Shown here: positions 1 to 7,377 of the stretch, in pieces
Position numbering within the stretch: position 1 is the stretch's first letter
Layout of the letters: each line of letters opens with the position of its first letter
Assembly: GCA_001897035.1 (NCBI GenBank)
Contig: MKRS01000473.1
Location: 1 to 7,774 of the forward strand
Source of the DNA: Bacteroidales bacterium 45-6
Lineage (GTDB): Bacteria > Bacteroidota > Bacteroidia > Bacteroidales > Dysgonomonadaceae
Reading direction: 5' to 3'
Length of the DNA: 7,774 nt
Notes under the pieces: generated by a model
What the model saw: only the letters and a program-made list of their open reading frames with translations
Database searches by the model: none
Told to the model about the DNA's origin: nothing
Made by a program: the position numbers and the translations under genes

Positions 1-1106
1 CGGCTCATACTCATCCAGATGCGCGGTTGACCGATCTGGAACACCAGCAGCACACTGGTGGAAGCCACAACTGCACTCACAGAAATAATGAATCCTATTT
101 TCTGCATATTGATTCGTTCGAAAACAAAAGCCAGCGGATCGGTCACACCCTGAAACGATGAATAATTGACCAAGCCGGTAATCACCAAGGTGGTAATCAC
201 ATATATCACCGTGCAGATTATCAATGAATAGATCATTCCCCGGGGCAAATCCCGTTTCGGATTGGCACACTCCTCGGCAGTGGTGGAAATAGCATCAAAG
301 CCAATATAGGCGAAAAAAACGGACGAAACACCTTTCAGGACACCCGTCATTCCGTTAGGTAGGAATGGCGACCAATTGCCCATCTTATCTTCCGAAAAGA
401 TCACCCACAGACCAACCACGGCAATGAAAGCCAGCACTACCAATTTGAGTCCAACCATGAAGTTGGCACTCTTCTTACTTTCGCTAATGCCAAGATAAGC
501 CAAAAATGTAACGAAAGCGACGATGAGGAAAGCAGGGAAATTCACCACAAGATGGAATCCTCCAATCACAGGGGCTTGTGCGTACGCCAACTGAGTCACG
601 TCTTTCCCTTGCAGCAAGGCTTCATCATAAGTCGCTTTTGCTGTTTGGTAGCCGATGGTGAGCCATTGCGGCAGGTGGATATGGACAGCCTCGAGCAGGT
701 TGTTGCAATAGGCACTCCAACTGATGGCCACCACAATGTTTCCGATGGAATATTCAAGAATCAATGCCCAGCCGATAATCCAGGCCACCACTTCGCCGAA
801 AGCCACATAGGAATAAGTGTAAGCACTTCCCGCCACGGGCACACGGCTCGCAAACTCGGCATAGCACAAGGCCGTGAAGCCACAGGTGACAGCCGTGATG
901 ATAAACAAAAAAATCACCCCCGGCCCGCCATTGTAGGCAGCAGTGCCAATCGTTGAAAAAATCCCCGCCCCAATCACGGCCGCCACACCCATAAAGGTGA
1001 GGTCGCGCACCCGGAGTACCTTTTTCATCCCTCCCTGAAGATGCGCAGCGTCGGCATCGGCCTGAAGCGAGCGAATATCCTTTTTCCGAAACAAATTACT
1101 TCCCAT
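1..1106 (-). CDS. APC-superfamily amino acid permease (cationic amino acid transporter-like), 3'-truncated by the window edge
   Basis: Inner-membrane amino acid transporter, probably proton-coupled. I translated 368 codons without a stop from the ATG whose complement is at 1104-1106; the C-terminus lies beyond position 1. A hydrophilic N-terminus of about 35 residues (starting MGSNLFRKKDIRSL) leads into the first membrane helix, which carries the APC substrate-binding signature GAGIF at residues 46-50. Further hydrophobic helices follow, and the family motif FDAISTTAEECANP sits at residues 270-283, followed by the basic loop KRDLPRG. A full-length member would have roughly 450-500 residues and 12 or more helices, so about a quarter is missing. 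The GxGIF and FDxxSTxAEE motifs and the N-terminus fit the CAT/YfnA-like branch; the exact amino acid cannot be told from sequence. The gene is 167 bp downstream of the lipoprotein gene and behind a terminator, so it is probably a separate unit. No clear Bacteroidetes promoter is visible in that gap. Confidence 0.93.
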   Translation of the reverse strand, partial: MGSNLFRKKDIRSLQADADAAHLQGGMKKVLRVRDLTFMGVAAVIGAGIFSTIGTAAYNGGPGVIFLFIITAVTCGFTALCYAEFASRVPVAGSAYTYSYVAFGEVVAWIIGWALILEYSIGNIVVAISWSAYCNNLLEAVHIHLPQWLTIGYQTAKATYDEALLQGKDVTQLAYAQAPVIGGFHLVVNFPAFLIVAFVTFLAYLGISESKKSANFMVGLKLVVLAFIAVVGLWVIFSEDKMGNWSPFLPNGMTGVLKGVSSVFFAYIGFDAISTTAEECANPKRDLPRGMIYSLIICTVIYVITTLVITGLVNYSSFQGVTDPLAFVFERINMQKIGFIISVSAVVASTSVLLVFQIGQPRIWMSMS

Positions 1107-1218
1107 TTATCCAAGTTTAGAAAGAAAACGACATGCGATTATGCCCCAAAATAATCTTTTTGAAATACAAGGCGTGAAGTTAGTCAAAAAAAGAAACTGA
1201 TTAACCGCTATCCCCAAG

Positions 1219-1255
1219 AAAAAAGGAAGATGCACTATCGCACATCTTCCTTTTT
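1219..1255 (-). terminator. Rho-independent terminator of the nuclease-receptor-lipoprotein operon
   Basis: A perfect 13-bp inverted repeat (1220-1232 pairs with 1243-1255) encloses a 10-nt loop. It begins 18 nt after the lipoprotein stop codon. Read on the minus strand the hairpin ends in a run of six T (1224-1219), as an intrinsic terminator should. On the plus strand the right arm ends in five T, so the element could also stop plus-strand transcription, but no plus-strand gene ends here. It separates the operon from the permease gene. Confidence 0.9.
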
Positions 1256-1273
1256 GAATATTTTAAACTTTTC

Positions 1274-3094
1274 TTATTTTACAACCAAATTCTTAATTTC
1301 CCAAGTAGCCGATTCCGTGTCCGTACTCAAATACTTGAATGCAATACGAGTATTGGCCTTAAGGTTCGCTGCAGGAATGGTCAATGCACCGGACGACACA
1401 TATCCCCACGCCGAAGTGCCGTAGTTGATGCCCGTAAGCTGAGCCCAAGTGCCAGTTGACGGGGCACCCGTTGAGTAATCGTTGCTCACCCACACGGTGT
1501 AATAGCCAGCCGTCACACCCACATTGATGCTCCCTAGAGGACCACGCGCATGTTCGAAGGACACTGTGCCAGATGTTCTACCAGCCAAATTTATGACAGG
1601 AGAGATAAGCCAATCCTCGTTAGCATGGTTTGCACTACTTGCATAGCCGCTCATGATAGCTCCGTAACCGTTTGTGCTAAATGTCCACACCTGGTCGCCA
1701 GTGACGCTAAAGGCCGTAAATTTATTGAAGCTATCCTGAGTCAAAAGAGTTTCGCTCAATACCGTGTTCGGATCCGGCTTTGTCCCTCCGGAAGCCCCTC
1801 CGGTTATGGAATAATAAACTGGCGTTTTCAATCCAGCCACATTGAAATAAGCTTCAAGCGATCCATAGATAGTCACTTCCTTGCCCAAGTTCGAGGCATT
1901 GTCCACCAAATTCAATCCTGTGCGGACTACCCCTGAAGGCAACTGCACCGGAATACACTTGGTGTAGTCAGTTTCCGTAGGAGAATCGGCCAATAGAATA
2001 TTGGTGGCGACAGTAAATGGTGCTGCAAATTTAGATTCGGTAGAGATGGTCTTGCCTGTAGCATCCACATTGCCCACAATGTACCCTTTAATGAACCCAG
2101 TTTTTCCTTGATTGGCAATCGCCGCAGCCACATTGTATGGAGTTGCTTCCTTACCATCGCCCGATACACCGCCCACGTTAATTACTTTCCCATCAAAATC
2201 TTTCACATCCGCTTTCGAGCGCAAGAACAACTGCCAGGTTTTCCCTGTCGCCGACTCGAAACGCCCAATAATCCCCACAAGTTTGCCATATCCTTTAGGG
2301 AGACTATCTGCTGCAAAATCTGCATAAGTGCTTGTGCGGACAACAATCGACTTACCTGCTTTGTCCTTAATTATTTGATTTACTGCCGTTGTTTTTGGAT
2401 CCGTGCTGACTGCAAACCTGTCTGTCCCCCCATTGACGAAGTACACACTATCCAACTCTATCAACGTATGCATCAAAGTCGAGACATTCCCATCCAAATC
2501 AGCAATCTTCACAACTTTGGGCTTAAAACGGGTAGTGTCGGGCCATTTATCCAAAGAAGCATTTGCCGTGAAATTCAACCATGGAATACGATTCGCTCCA
2601 GTGCCTGCATAACCGATCTGCAACTCGCCGCCATAAGTAAGCGCCGAAAGCCCTTTCATACTCAGGTAGATTTGTTGCCCCACGGCATAGGTAGAATTAA
2701 TGCCGCTTTGATCCACACCGAGCACAATACCTCCGGTTTCATCCTGAATATAAAGCTGCTTGTAAATATTTCCGGAAATATCATTCCCAACAACTGTTGC
2801 CTTCAGAATCAGCGTATCCACAATGCTTGTGGGAGTATTTGTTGCCGACGCATATTTTGCACGAAAAGCTGCAATCGTAATATTGTTCGTTTTTCCTATA
2901 TATTCCGTCTCGTTGAAAGGAGGAGCTTCATAATCGCGGGTACACGACACGGCCAAGACCGACACCACAAGGAGATATAGCATATTCCTGAACGTAGCCA
3001 TGCGATTCAACTTTTCTTTAAAAAAGGATGGAACGCCGCATGATTTTTCAACCACAGGCTTTAGTGATTTATTGGACATCATATTCTGTTTCAT
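1274..3094 (-). CDS. Multidomain lipoprotein: DUF5689-like + DUF6359-like + choice-of-anchor-J-like C-terminus
   Basis: Predicted outer-membrane or surface lipoprotein and partner of the receptor encoded just upstream. Reading from 3094 (606 aa), a hydrophobic stretch ends in lipobox LAVSC with the lipidated Cys at residue 51. The following residues TRDYE contain acids, which is compatible with Bacteroidetes surface export. About residues 70-300 look like DUF5689 (NITIAAFRAKY opening, then a beta-rich segment with QLYIQDETGGI). About 316-431 look like DUF6359 (ATPYNVAAAI, GYIVG, VQLPSG, LNL, GSLEAYF). About 450-606 resemble the choice-of-anchor-J/cleaved-adhesin jelly roll (DSFNKF, EDWLISPVINL). 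No catalytic motif is evident, so a substrate-capture role is inferred. The start is uncertain: the ATG at 3001 (residue 32) gives a typical 20-residue lipoprotein signal (MATFRNMLYLL...), whereas 3094 adds a 31-residue hydrophilic extension but gives operon-like 44-bp spacing. The gene is last in the operon and followed by a terminator. Confidence 0.88.
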   Translation of the reverse strand: MKQNMMSNKSLKPVVEKSCGVPSFFKEKLNRMATFRNMLYLLVVSVLAVSCTRDYEAPPFNETEYIGKTNNITIAAFRAKYASATNTPTSIVDTLILKATVVGNDISGNIYKQLYIQDETGGIVLGVDQSGINSTYAVGQQIYLSMKGLSALTYGGELQIGYAGTGANRIPWLNFTANASLDKWPDTTRFKPKVVKIADLDGNVSTLMHTLIELDSVYFVNGGTDRFAVSTDPKTTAVNQIIKDKAGKSIVVRTSTYADFAADSLPKGYGKLVGIIGRFESATGKTWQLFLRSKADVKDFDGKVINVGGVSGDGKEATPYNVAAAIANQGKTGFIKGYIVGNVDATGKTISTESKFAAPFTVATNILLADSPTETDYTKCIPVQLPSGVVRTGLNLVDNASNLGKEVTIYGSLEAYFNVAGLKTPVYYSITGGASGGTKPDPNTVLSETLLTQDSFNKFTAFSVTGDQVWTFSTNGYGAIMSGYASSANHANEDWLISPVINLAGRTSGTVSFEHARGPLGSINVGVTAGYYTVWVSNDYSTGAPSTGTWAQLTGINYGTSAWGYVSSGALTIPAANLKANTRIAFKYLSTDTESATWEIKNLVVK

Positions 3095-3138
3095 ATCTGA
3101 TATTTTTTATTTTCTATTATTGGTAATTATGTTGATTA

Positions 3139-6021
3139 TCAGAATCGATAGTTTACATTAAAGAAACAATTGATTCCCTGCATAAAGAAGTATTTGGAGT
3201 TGAACTTCGTTGGATTGGCAACTTCCACTCGGCCTTGCTCATACCCTCCGGTACGGATATCCTTCTTGTTCAAGATGTTATTCACCGACAAATTGAAACT
3301 CATCGAGTGGCTCTTGGGTAGATAAAGGATCTTTCCGATAGAAGCATCCAAGGTGACAGCACCCGGAAGTTTTTCCTGACTTGTCAATATTTGATAGGCC
3401 TGATAGTCGCTTGGCACATTCGGATTTAGACCGGCATAGGTCGATGCCATGCGACGCAAAGGCGAAATATCGATGTAGTTGCGGTCCATGCCATTTACAT
3501 TCAGCCCAAGAAACCAATACTTGATAAAATAGCGCGCTCCAAGAGTCCCGATAAATTGAGGAGAACCTCCCACATAGTAGTTTTTATAATACACCTTTTC
3601 CGAGACATCTGGCGAGCTGCCATTTTCGTAGGTGATTGTTCCCATCGGATTGTTGTTGTAATACTGTTCTGAAACAGTTCCGGCAAAGTCAAACGTCAAT
3701 GCCGAAGTGGCCTTCCAAGAAAGCCCCAACTCAACTCCGTGGCTCACCTTGTCCATTCCCGTCACCATGTGGTTGACAAAAGTCCGTTTCACGTCATGAT
3801 AATAGCTCACGCGAGCCGTTTGATCGTAGAAATTGGTCTGATAAGCCGAAATGCGTCCATTGAGGTTCGGAAACGAGAAGATGTAGCTCACATCACCCGT
3901 CAGAAGCTTGCCACTCTCCAACGCCAATGTTTTGTCGGTGATGCGTGGCGACACATACGAATTGAAAGGCAGCGGGGCTTCGGTGGAATAACTGATCTTT
4001 GCCGAAATAAAATTTCGTCCGTTGAACTTGTAAGTAAGCCCGGCCTTGAAGGAGTAGTCATGGAAGCGGTGCATCTCTCCTTTTCCCAAAGAATTGTCAG
4101 GATAATGTCCGTTTTTCATTTTCCCATCACGTTGAAATTGTGTGTAAGTGTACTTCCCACCATAGAAAACATCCCATTTCTTGGAAGTATGTTCATTGAC
4201 AAACCAAGCATTAGCCGAATTGATGTCCAAGTCGAAGCTATAACCGTAGGTGTCTCCTTTATACACCTTCCGGTTTGGATTGTTCAAGTCGCTTTGCTTG
4301 GCATCCTCATAGTCGGCCACGCTTGCCTCGGCAAATTTATCAACGTCGAGGATGTATTTTCCACCAAGCAAATCGTCCAATGTTTTGAATTGCCGCGATA
4401 TGGTGGAACGAAATTCAACTCCCCCAACGAAATTTATATTTTTCGCCAAACGGGTTTTCAATGTTGAATTCAATGTTGTTTCATACAGATCGCTACGGCG
4501 CTCTTCCACGTTGTAAGCTGCCGGCTGGCCGCTAAGCGAACTATTATGGTTTGCCATATACAGATTGTCCCAATTGATTTGAGTGACGGATGGGTCGTTA
4601 GACATCCACTTATCCGTATAATAAGTAAACGCAGTGCTTGACGAAGAATAATAGGACGGAAGATACCGGTAATAATCGGGACGGGGATCAGAGCCGTTAT
4701 ACCAGTTCAGGGAAGTGCTTCCGTAACGCCCGTAGTGGTAGCCCAAACCTGTTATCAGGCGGGAATCACGATTGATATTCCAAGTGTGGGAAAGGATGAA
4801 GGTGGGGTCGTAGGCCCTTACGATTCTAGAGTTTCGTTTCTTTCCGTTTTGGTATCCCCAGTTCGAATTGTAGAGGTTGTTTCCTAACAAGTTGTATGTT
4901 TCCAGATAAGAAGAAGCCTGTTGCCCTCTTTCCACAGGTGACCCGAAAGTATTGAAAGAAAGACTGTGGCGACCTTTGTCCCACTGCTTTTCGATTGCCA
5001 ATGAGTAGGCGATATTACGGTAAAAAGTTCCTTCAATGTTTCCTTCGTCCGAATACCTTGCGCCCAACGAACCGGTGAAAGCCCATCCATTAGGCATCAG
5101 GCCTGTGGAATAAGTAAACATCGTGCGGGCATAATATGTGCGGTTAGTGTACGAGGCGCTGATTTTAGCACCTTTGGCATAACTGCCAGCACGCATGTCG
5201 ATATTTTCGGCCCCGCCCAATGCTCCATACGAGAAAAGCCCGTAGTCATTGTTGTCAACGGCATCTCCATTGCGGGCAACGTCATTCAACGCCCCAATGG
5301 AAGCATAGTTGAATACGCCGCGGTTTTGGTCGTTGAAAGCCACCCCGTTGATGTACCGCTTGCTATAATAGCTATAATATCCTCTCTTTTGGAAACGGAA
5401 TTGCGACAACTGGAATCCGGCTTTGCTGCGGAAAATATCGTTGTTGATGATCGCCATCGTTGTCACTCCTTGCGACTCTGTTTCCACATCGTCGTCCTCG
5501 AAGGAGAGGCTTTCGCTTTGGGCTTGTTGCTCGCTTTCTTCGTAGGCCTGTTCTTCGGCCTGGTTCTTATCGGAATTCTGGACGGCAGGGTTCAAAAGCA
5601 AACGCACCACCACCACATCCTTATCACCCCGGTAGGCGACAGTCTTGTTTTGAGTTTTAAAATTGTTTTCAAGAAGGCCCTTATCGTTAATTATCACCGA
5701 TTTGACACGGTAAGCACGGCGGTAAGCGATCTGTTGATTTTTTTCTTTAGTATCGGCGGAAGCGGAATATCCTTCCACCAGCACAGGAATTTGACCTGCC
5801 TTGATCTGGTCTTTGTATTTTTCAATCGCGGCATAGAGTCTGTCGAGCACAGCCTTATTATCTCCTTGGCTGGCATAGAATTCATCATCCTGGGGAATAA
5901 ATTTAAACACAAGTTCATTGGCATATTTTCCGCTCGATTTACCGGTCTGGCCATTGGCCTGCCACCCGAAACAGAAGGCGAAAAAAAGCAAGCAACTTGC
6001 CAATTTCAGATTCTTAATCAT
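3139..6021 (-). CDS. TonB-dependent outer-membrane receptor with an N-terminal OmpA-like domain
   Basis: Outer-membrane active transporter driven by TonB-ExbB-ExbD. A signal peptide of about 24 residues (MIKNLKLASCLLFF..., probable cleavage ANG/Q) is followed by an OmpA-like domain (about 34-143; core GYSASADTKEKNQQIAYRRA at 84-103), an acidic/Gln-rich linker (about 148-185), a plug (about 186-275; FRFQKRGYYSYY, YINGVAFND, GALNDVARN) and a 22-strand-type barrel to residue 960 that ends in an aromatic (NYRF). The barrel carries DPRPDYYRYLPSYY at 445-458, a motif I associate with the TBDR subfamily found beside DUF5689 lipoproteins. Receptors of this group usually begin with a carboxypeptidase-regulatory-like domain, which is absent here. 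I see no clear TonB box and no separate SusD gene; the downstream lipoprotein may fill that role. The substrate is not evident from sequence; the adjacent nuclease-like enzyme suggests nucleic acid or a phosphodiester. Spacing is 51 bp after the EEP gene and 44 bp before the lipoprotein gene. Confidence 0.92.
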   Translation of the reverse strand: MIKNLKLASCLLFFAFCFGWQANGQTGKSSGKYANELVFKFIPQDDEFYASQGDNKAVLDRLYAAIEKYKDQIKAGQIPVLVEGYSASADTKEKNQQIAYRRAYRVKSVIINDKGLLENNFKTQNKTVAYRGDKDVVVVRLLLNPAVQNSDKNQAEEQAYEESEQQAQSESLSFEDDDVETESQGVTTMAIINNDIFRSKAGFQLSQFRFQKRGYYSYYSKRYINGVAFNDQNRGVFNYASIGALNDVARNGDAVDNNDYGLFSYGALGGAENIDMRAGSYAKGAKISASYTNRTYYARTMFTYSTGLMPNGWAFTGSLGARYSDEGNIEGTFYRNIAYSLAIEKQWDKGRHSLSFNTFGSPVERGQQASSYLETYNLLGNNLYNSNWGYQNGKKRNSRIVRAYDPTFILSHTWNINRDSRLITGLGYHYGRYGSTSLNWYNGSDPRPDYYRYLPSYYSSSSTAFTYYTDKWMSNDPSVTQINWDNLYMANHNSSLSGQPAAYNVEERRSDLYETTLNSTLKTRLAKNINFVGGVEFRSTISRQFKTLDDLLGGKYILDVDKFAEASVADYEDAKQSDLNNPNRKVYKGDTYGYSFDLDINSANAWFVNEHTSKKWDVFYGGKYTYTQFQRDGKMKNGHYPDNSLGKGEMHRFHDYSFKAGLTYKFNGRNFISAKISYSTEAPLPFNSYVSPRITDKTLALESGKLLTGDVSYIFSFPNLNGRISAYQTNFYDQTARVSYYHDVKRTFVNHMVTGMDKVSHGVELGLSWKATSALTFDFAGTVSEQYYNNNPMGTITYENGSSPDVSEKVYYKNYYVGGSPQFIGTLGARYFIKYWFLGLNVNGMDRNYIDISPLRRMASTYAGLNPNVPSDYQAYQILTSQEKLPGAVTLDASIGKILYLPKSHSMSFNLSVNNILNKKDIRTGGYEQGRVEVANPTKFNSKYFFMQGINCFFNVNYRF

Positions 6022-6072
6022 ACATCTAATCTTTAATAATATTCTATTAATAACCTAATTTGCGGACAAAGT

Positions 6073-7089
6073 TCAATTTTTAGAGAAGTAAACTATTGTG
6101 GGAAAGTGGTCGCTGTATCCATTCAAGAAGCGATTGCCGGAAAAGGTACGCAAGGGGTATCCTTTGTTTGCACCTTCTTTTTGTATTAGAAAATCGCGAT
6201 TGAATACCTCAGCCCTCCAAAACATCAAGGAAGAATCTTTTTGCAGAAGGCTTTGCGAAATTATTATTTGGTCGAACAAGTTCCAGTTGCCTTGATAGAA
6301 AAGCGACCCAATACCCTTTTTCAACAATTGCCAAAACGGATTGTACAATTCACCCGGCTTCACATCCTTTTGCTTGCCCTTTGCTCCAAGCACAGTTTTC
6401 ACGCTCTTGTTGAAAGGGTCGTCGTTCAAGTCACCCATAATCACGATTTTGGCTTTGGGATTTGCCTTATAGATGGAGTCCGCAATGCCTTTGGATATAG
6501 ACGCTGCAAATTCGCGGGAATAAGACGACTTGTCCCCACGTCTCGAAGGCCAGTGGTTCACAATCACGTGGAAATCTTCCCCGGCAAGAACGCCGTTCAC
6601 CAGCAAAACATCGCGTGTCCGGAAATCAGGCTCTTCGGGCATAATATAAGGATAAACCCGAGACGAAGTCACGGAGAAAAGCTTAGGGTTGTAAAGCAGA
6701 GCCACGTCGATTCCTCTTCTGTCGGGAGAATCGTAATGAACGATGCCATAGCCTACAGAACTTAAAGATTTTGCATGAACAAGGTCCTCAAGTACTTTCT
6801 GGTTTTCGACTTCCGACACACCAATGAATGCAGGGCCATCGTTCGTGTATTCCTTGGCAAGCTTACTAATCGCATAAGACATGTTGTTGATCTTTTTCTG
6901 ATACTTATCCTGCGTCCAGGCATAAGCTCCTCCGGGTGTGAAATCCTCATCATAAATAGACATATCACGCTCGGTATCAAACAGATTCTCCAAATTATAG
7001 AATGCAACAGCATATACATTTTGCTTTTGTTGCGACCAGCCAGACAACGTGACCAGCAGAAACAAGAAATAGGATAGATATCGTTTCAT
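6073..7089 (-). CDS. Secreted endonuclease/exonuclease/phosphatase (EEP) family enzyme
   Basis: Predicted Mg-dependent phosphodiesterase or nuclease of the DNase I/EEP fold, 338 aa, exported by Sec. The N-terminus MKRYLSYFLFLLVTLSGWSQ is a signal peptide with a likely SPase I site after Ser19 (GWS/QQ) and has no lipobox Cys, so the enzyme is periplasmic or released rather than lipid-anchored. The family's catalytic blocks are all visible in order: FYNLENLFD (30-38, metal/active-site Asn32), VSEVEN (91-96, metal-binding Glu), RRGIDVALLY (124-133), NHWPSRRG (178-185, catalytic His179), GDLNDDP (219-225, Asp220 and Asn222), FDQI (272-275) and SDHFP (326-330, general-base pair Asp327-His328). It should therefore be active. 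The fold also covers sugar and lipid phosphatases, so the substrate is not fixed by these motifs; the neighbouring TonB receptor and lipoprotein favour an extracellular scavenging role. It is the first gene of the operon. Confidence 0.92.
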   Translation of the reverse strand: MKRYLSYFLFLLVTLSGWSQQKQNVYAVAFYNLENLFDTERDMSIYDEDFTPGGAYAWTQDKYQKKINNMSYAISKLAKEYTNDGPAFIGVSEVENQKVLEDLVHAKSLSSVGYGIVHYDSPDRRGIDVALLYNPKLFSVTSSRVYPYIMPEEPDFRTRDVLLVNGVLAGEDFHVIVNHWPSRRGDKSSYSREFAASISKGIADSIYKANPKAKIVIMGDLNDDPFNKSVKTVLGAKGKQKDVKPGELYNPFWQLLKKGIGSLFYQGNWNLFDQIIISQSLLQKDSSLMFWRAEVFNRDFLIQKEGANKGYPLRTFSGNRFLNGYSDHFPTIVYFSKN

Positions 7090-7377
7090 TACTTTTAAAA
7101 AAATAGTTTAGCTGGTAAAGTTATTATTTTTGATTTGTTATCACATAAAAAAACAAAAAAAGAAATGGTTAAAATCCAATGAACAACCCTATCAGATTAC
7201 AGATCGCAAACTACAAGCCAAGATTCTAAGCGAAAAAGAGTAATCCAGCTTCCCCGTTATTAAATAATATTAATCAGGCTAAGCATCCTGAAAAAATGGA
7301 TATTTTTGCATCTTCTTTCGAATAAGATGATATTCAGAAGGCACTATAATGTTTTTTTCCAATATATCCCTAAATGT
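7090..7377. promoter_or_regulatory. Divergent intergenic control region between the operon and the BACON lipoprotein gene
   Basis: This 288-bp AT-rich stretch separates two divergent start codons (7089 minus, 7378 plus) and must hold the promoters of both units. On the minus strand a weak Bacteroidetes-type match lies just before the EEP gene: TAACTTTA at 7123-7116 (7 of 8 to... TAnnTTTG with the final base differing) and TATG at 7147-7144 (3 of 4 to TTTG), 20 bp apart. A-rich tracts occupy about 7097-7103 and 7147-7162. I found no convincing open reading frame, RNA gene, riboswitch or strong palindromic operator here. Confidence 0.5.
7301..7308 (+). promoter_or_regulatory. Candidate Bacteroidetes -7 promoter element for the BACON lipoprotein gene
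   Basis: TATTTTTG is an exact match to the Bacteroidetes primary-sigma -7 consensus TAnnTTTG. It would place the transcription start near 7315 and leave a leader of roughly 60 nt before the ATG at 7378. The expected -33 TTTG, 19-21 bp upstream, is not present (about 7276-7281 reads AGGCTA), so the call rests on one box in AT-rich DNA where chance matches are common. Confidence 0.33.

Noticed and set aside
1112..1188. Possible promoter boxes (TAAACTTG, TTATTTTG) upstream of the permease
   Set aside because: Each has one mismatch to TAnnTTTG. The first leaves almost no leader, and the second lacks a TTTG at 19-21 bp spacing.
2108..2980. Long plus-strand open frame antisense to the lipoprotein gene (290 codons)
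   Set aside because: It lies wholly opposite a well-supported gene, and its protein is rich in Cys, Ile, Arg and His with no domain. It is best explained by codon bias of the real gene.
3096..3143. 7-bp inverted repeat (TCTGATA / TATCAGA) flanking the receptor-lipoprotein junction
   Set aside because: The arms are short, 34 nt apart and overlap the receptor stop codon. There is no T-run after it, so it is not a terminator, and a chance match is likely in AT-rich DNA.
5326..6036. Plus-strand open frame of 236 codons antisense to the receptor N-terminus, with hydrophobic stretches
   Set aside because: It mirrors the OmpA-like and plug coding region of the receptor. The apparent hydrophobic segments are complements of Glu/Gln/Lys codons. 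The 242-codon frame at 3739-4467 is rejected for the same reason.
6030..6055. AT-only hairpin (TTAATA / TATTAA) between the EEP and receptor genes
   Set aside because: The stem contains no G-C pairs and would be unstable. It does not look like an attenuator or terminator.
7309..7329. Small hairpin CATCTT...AAGATG in the BACON leader
   Set aside because: It has six base pairs with a 9-nt loop, no T-run and no known riboswitch features. It is within what chance would give.
7345..7350. TATAAT resembling an E. coli -10 box before the BACON gene
   Set aside because: The Bacteroidetes primary sigma factor uses TAnnTTTG rather than TATAAT, and the spacing to the ATG would leave a leader of only about 20 nt. 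The TATTTTTG at 7301 is the better candidate.
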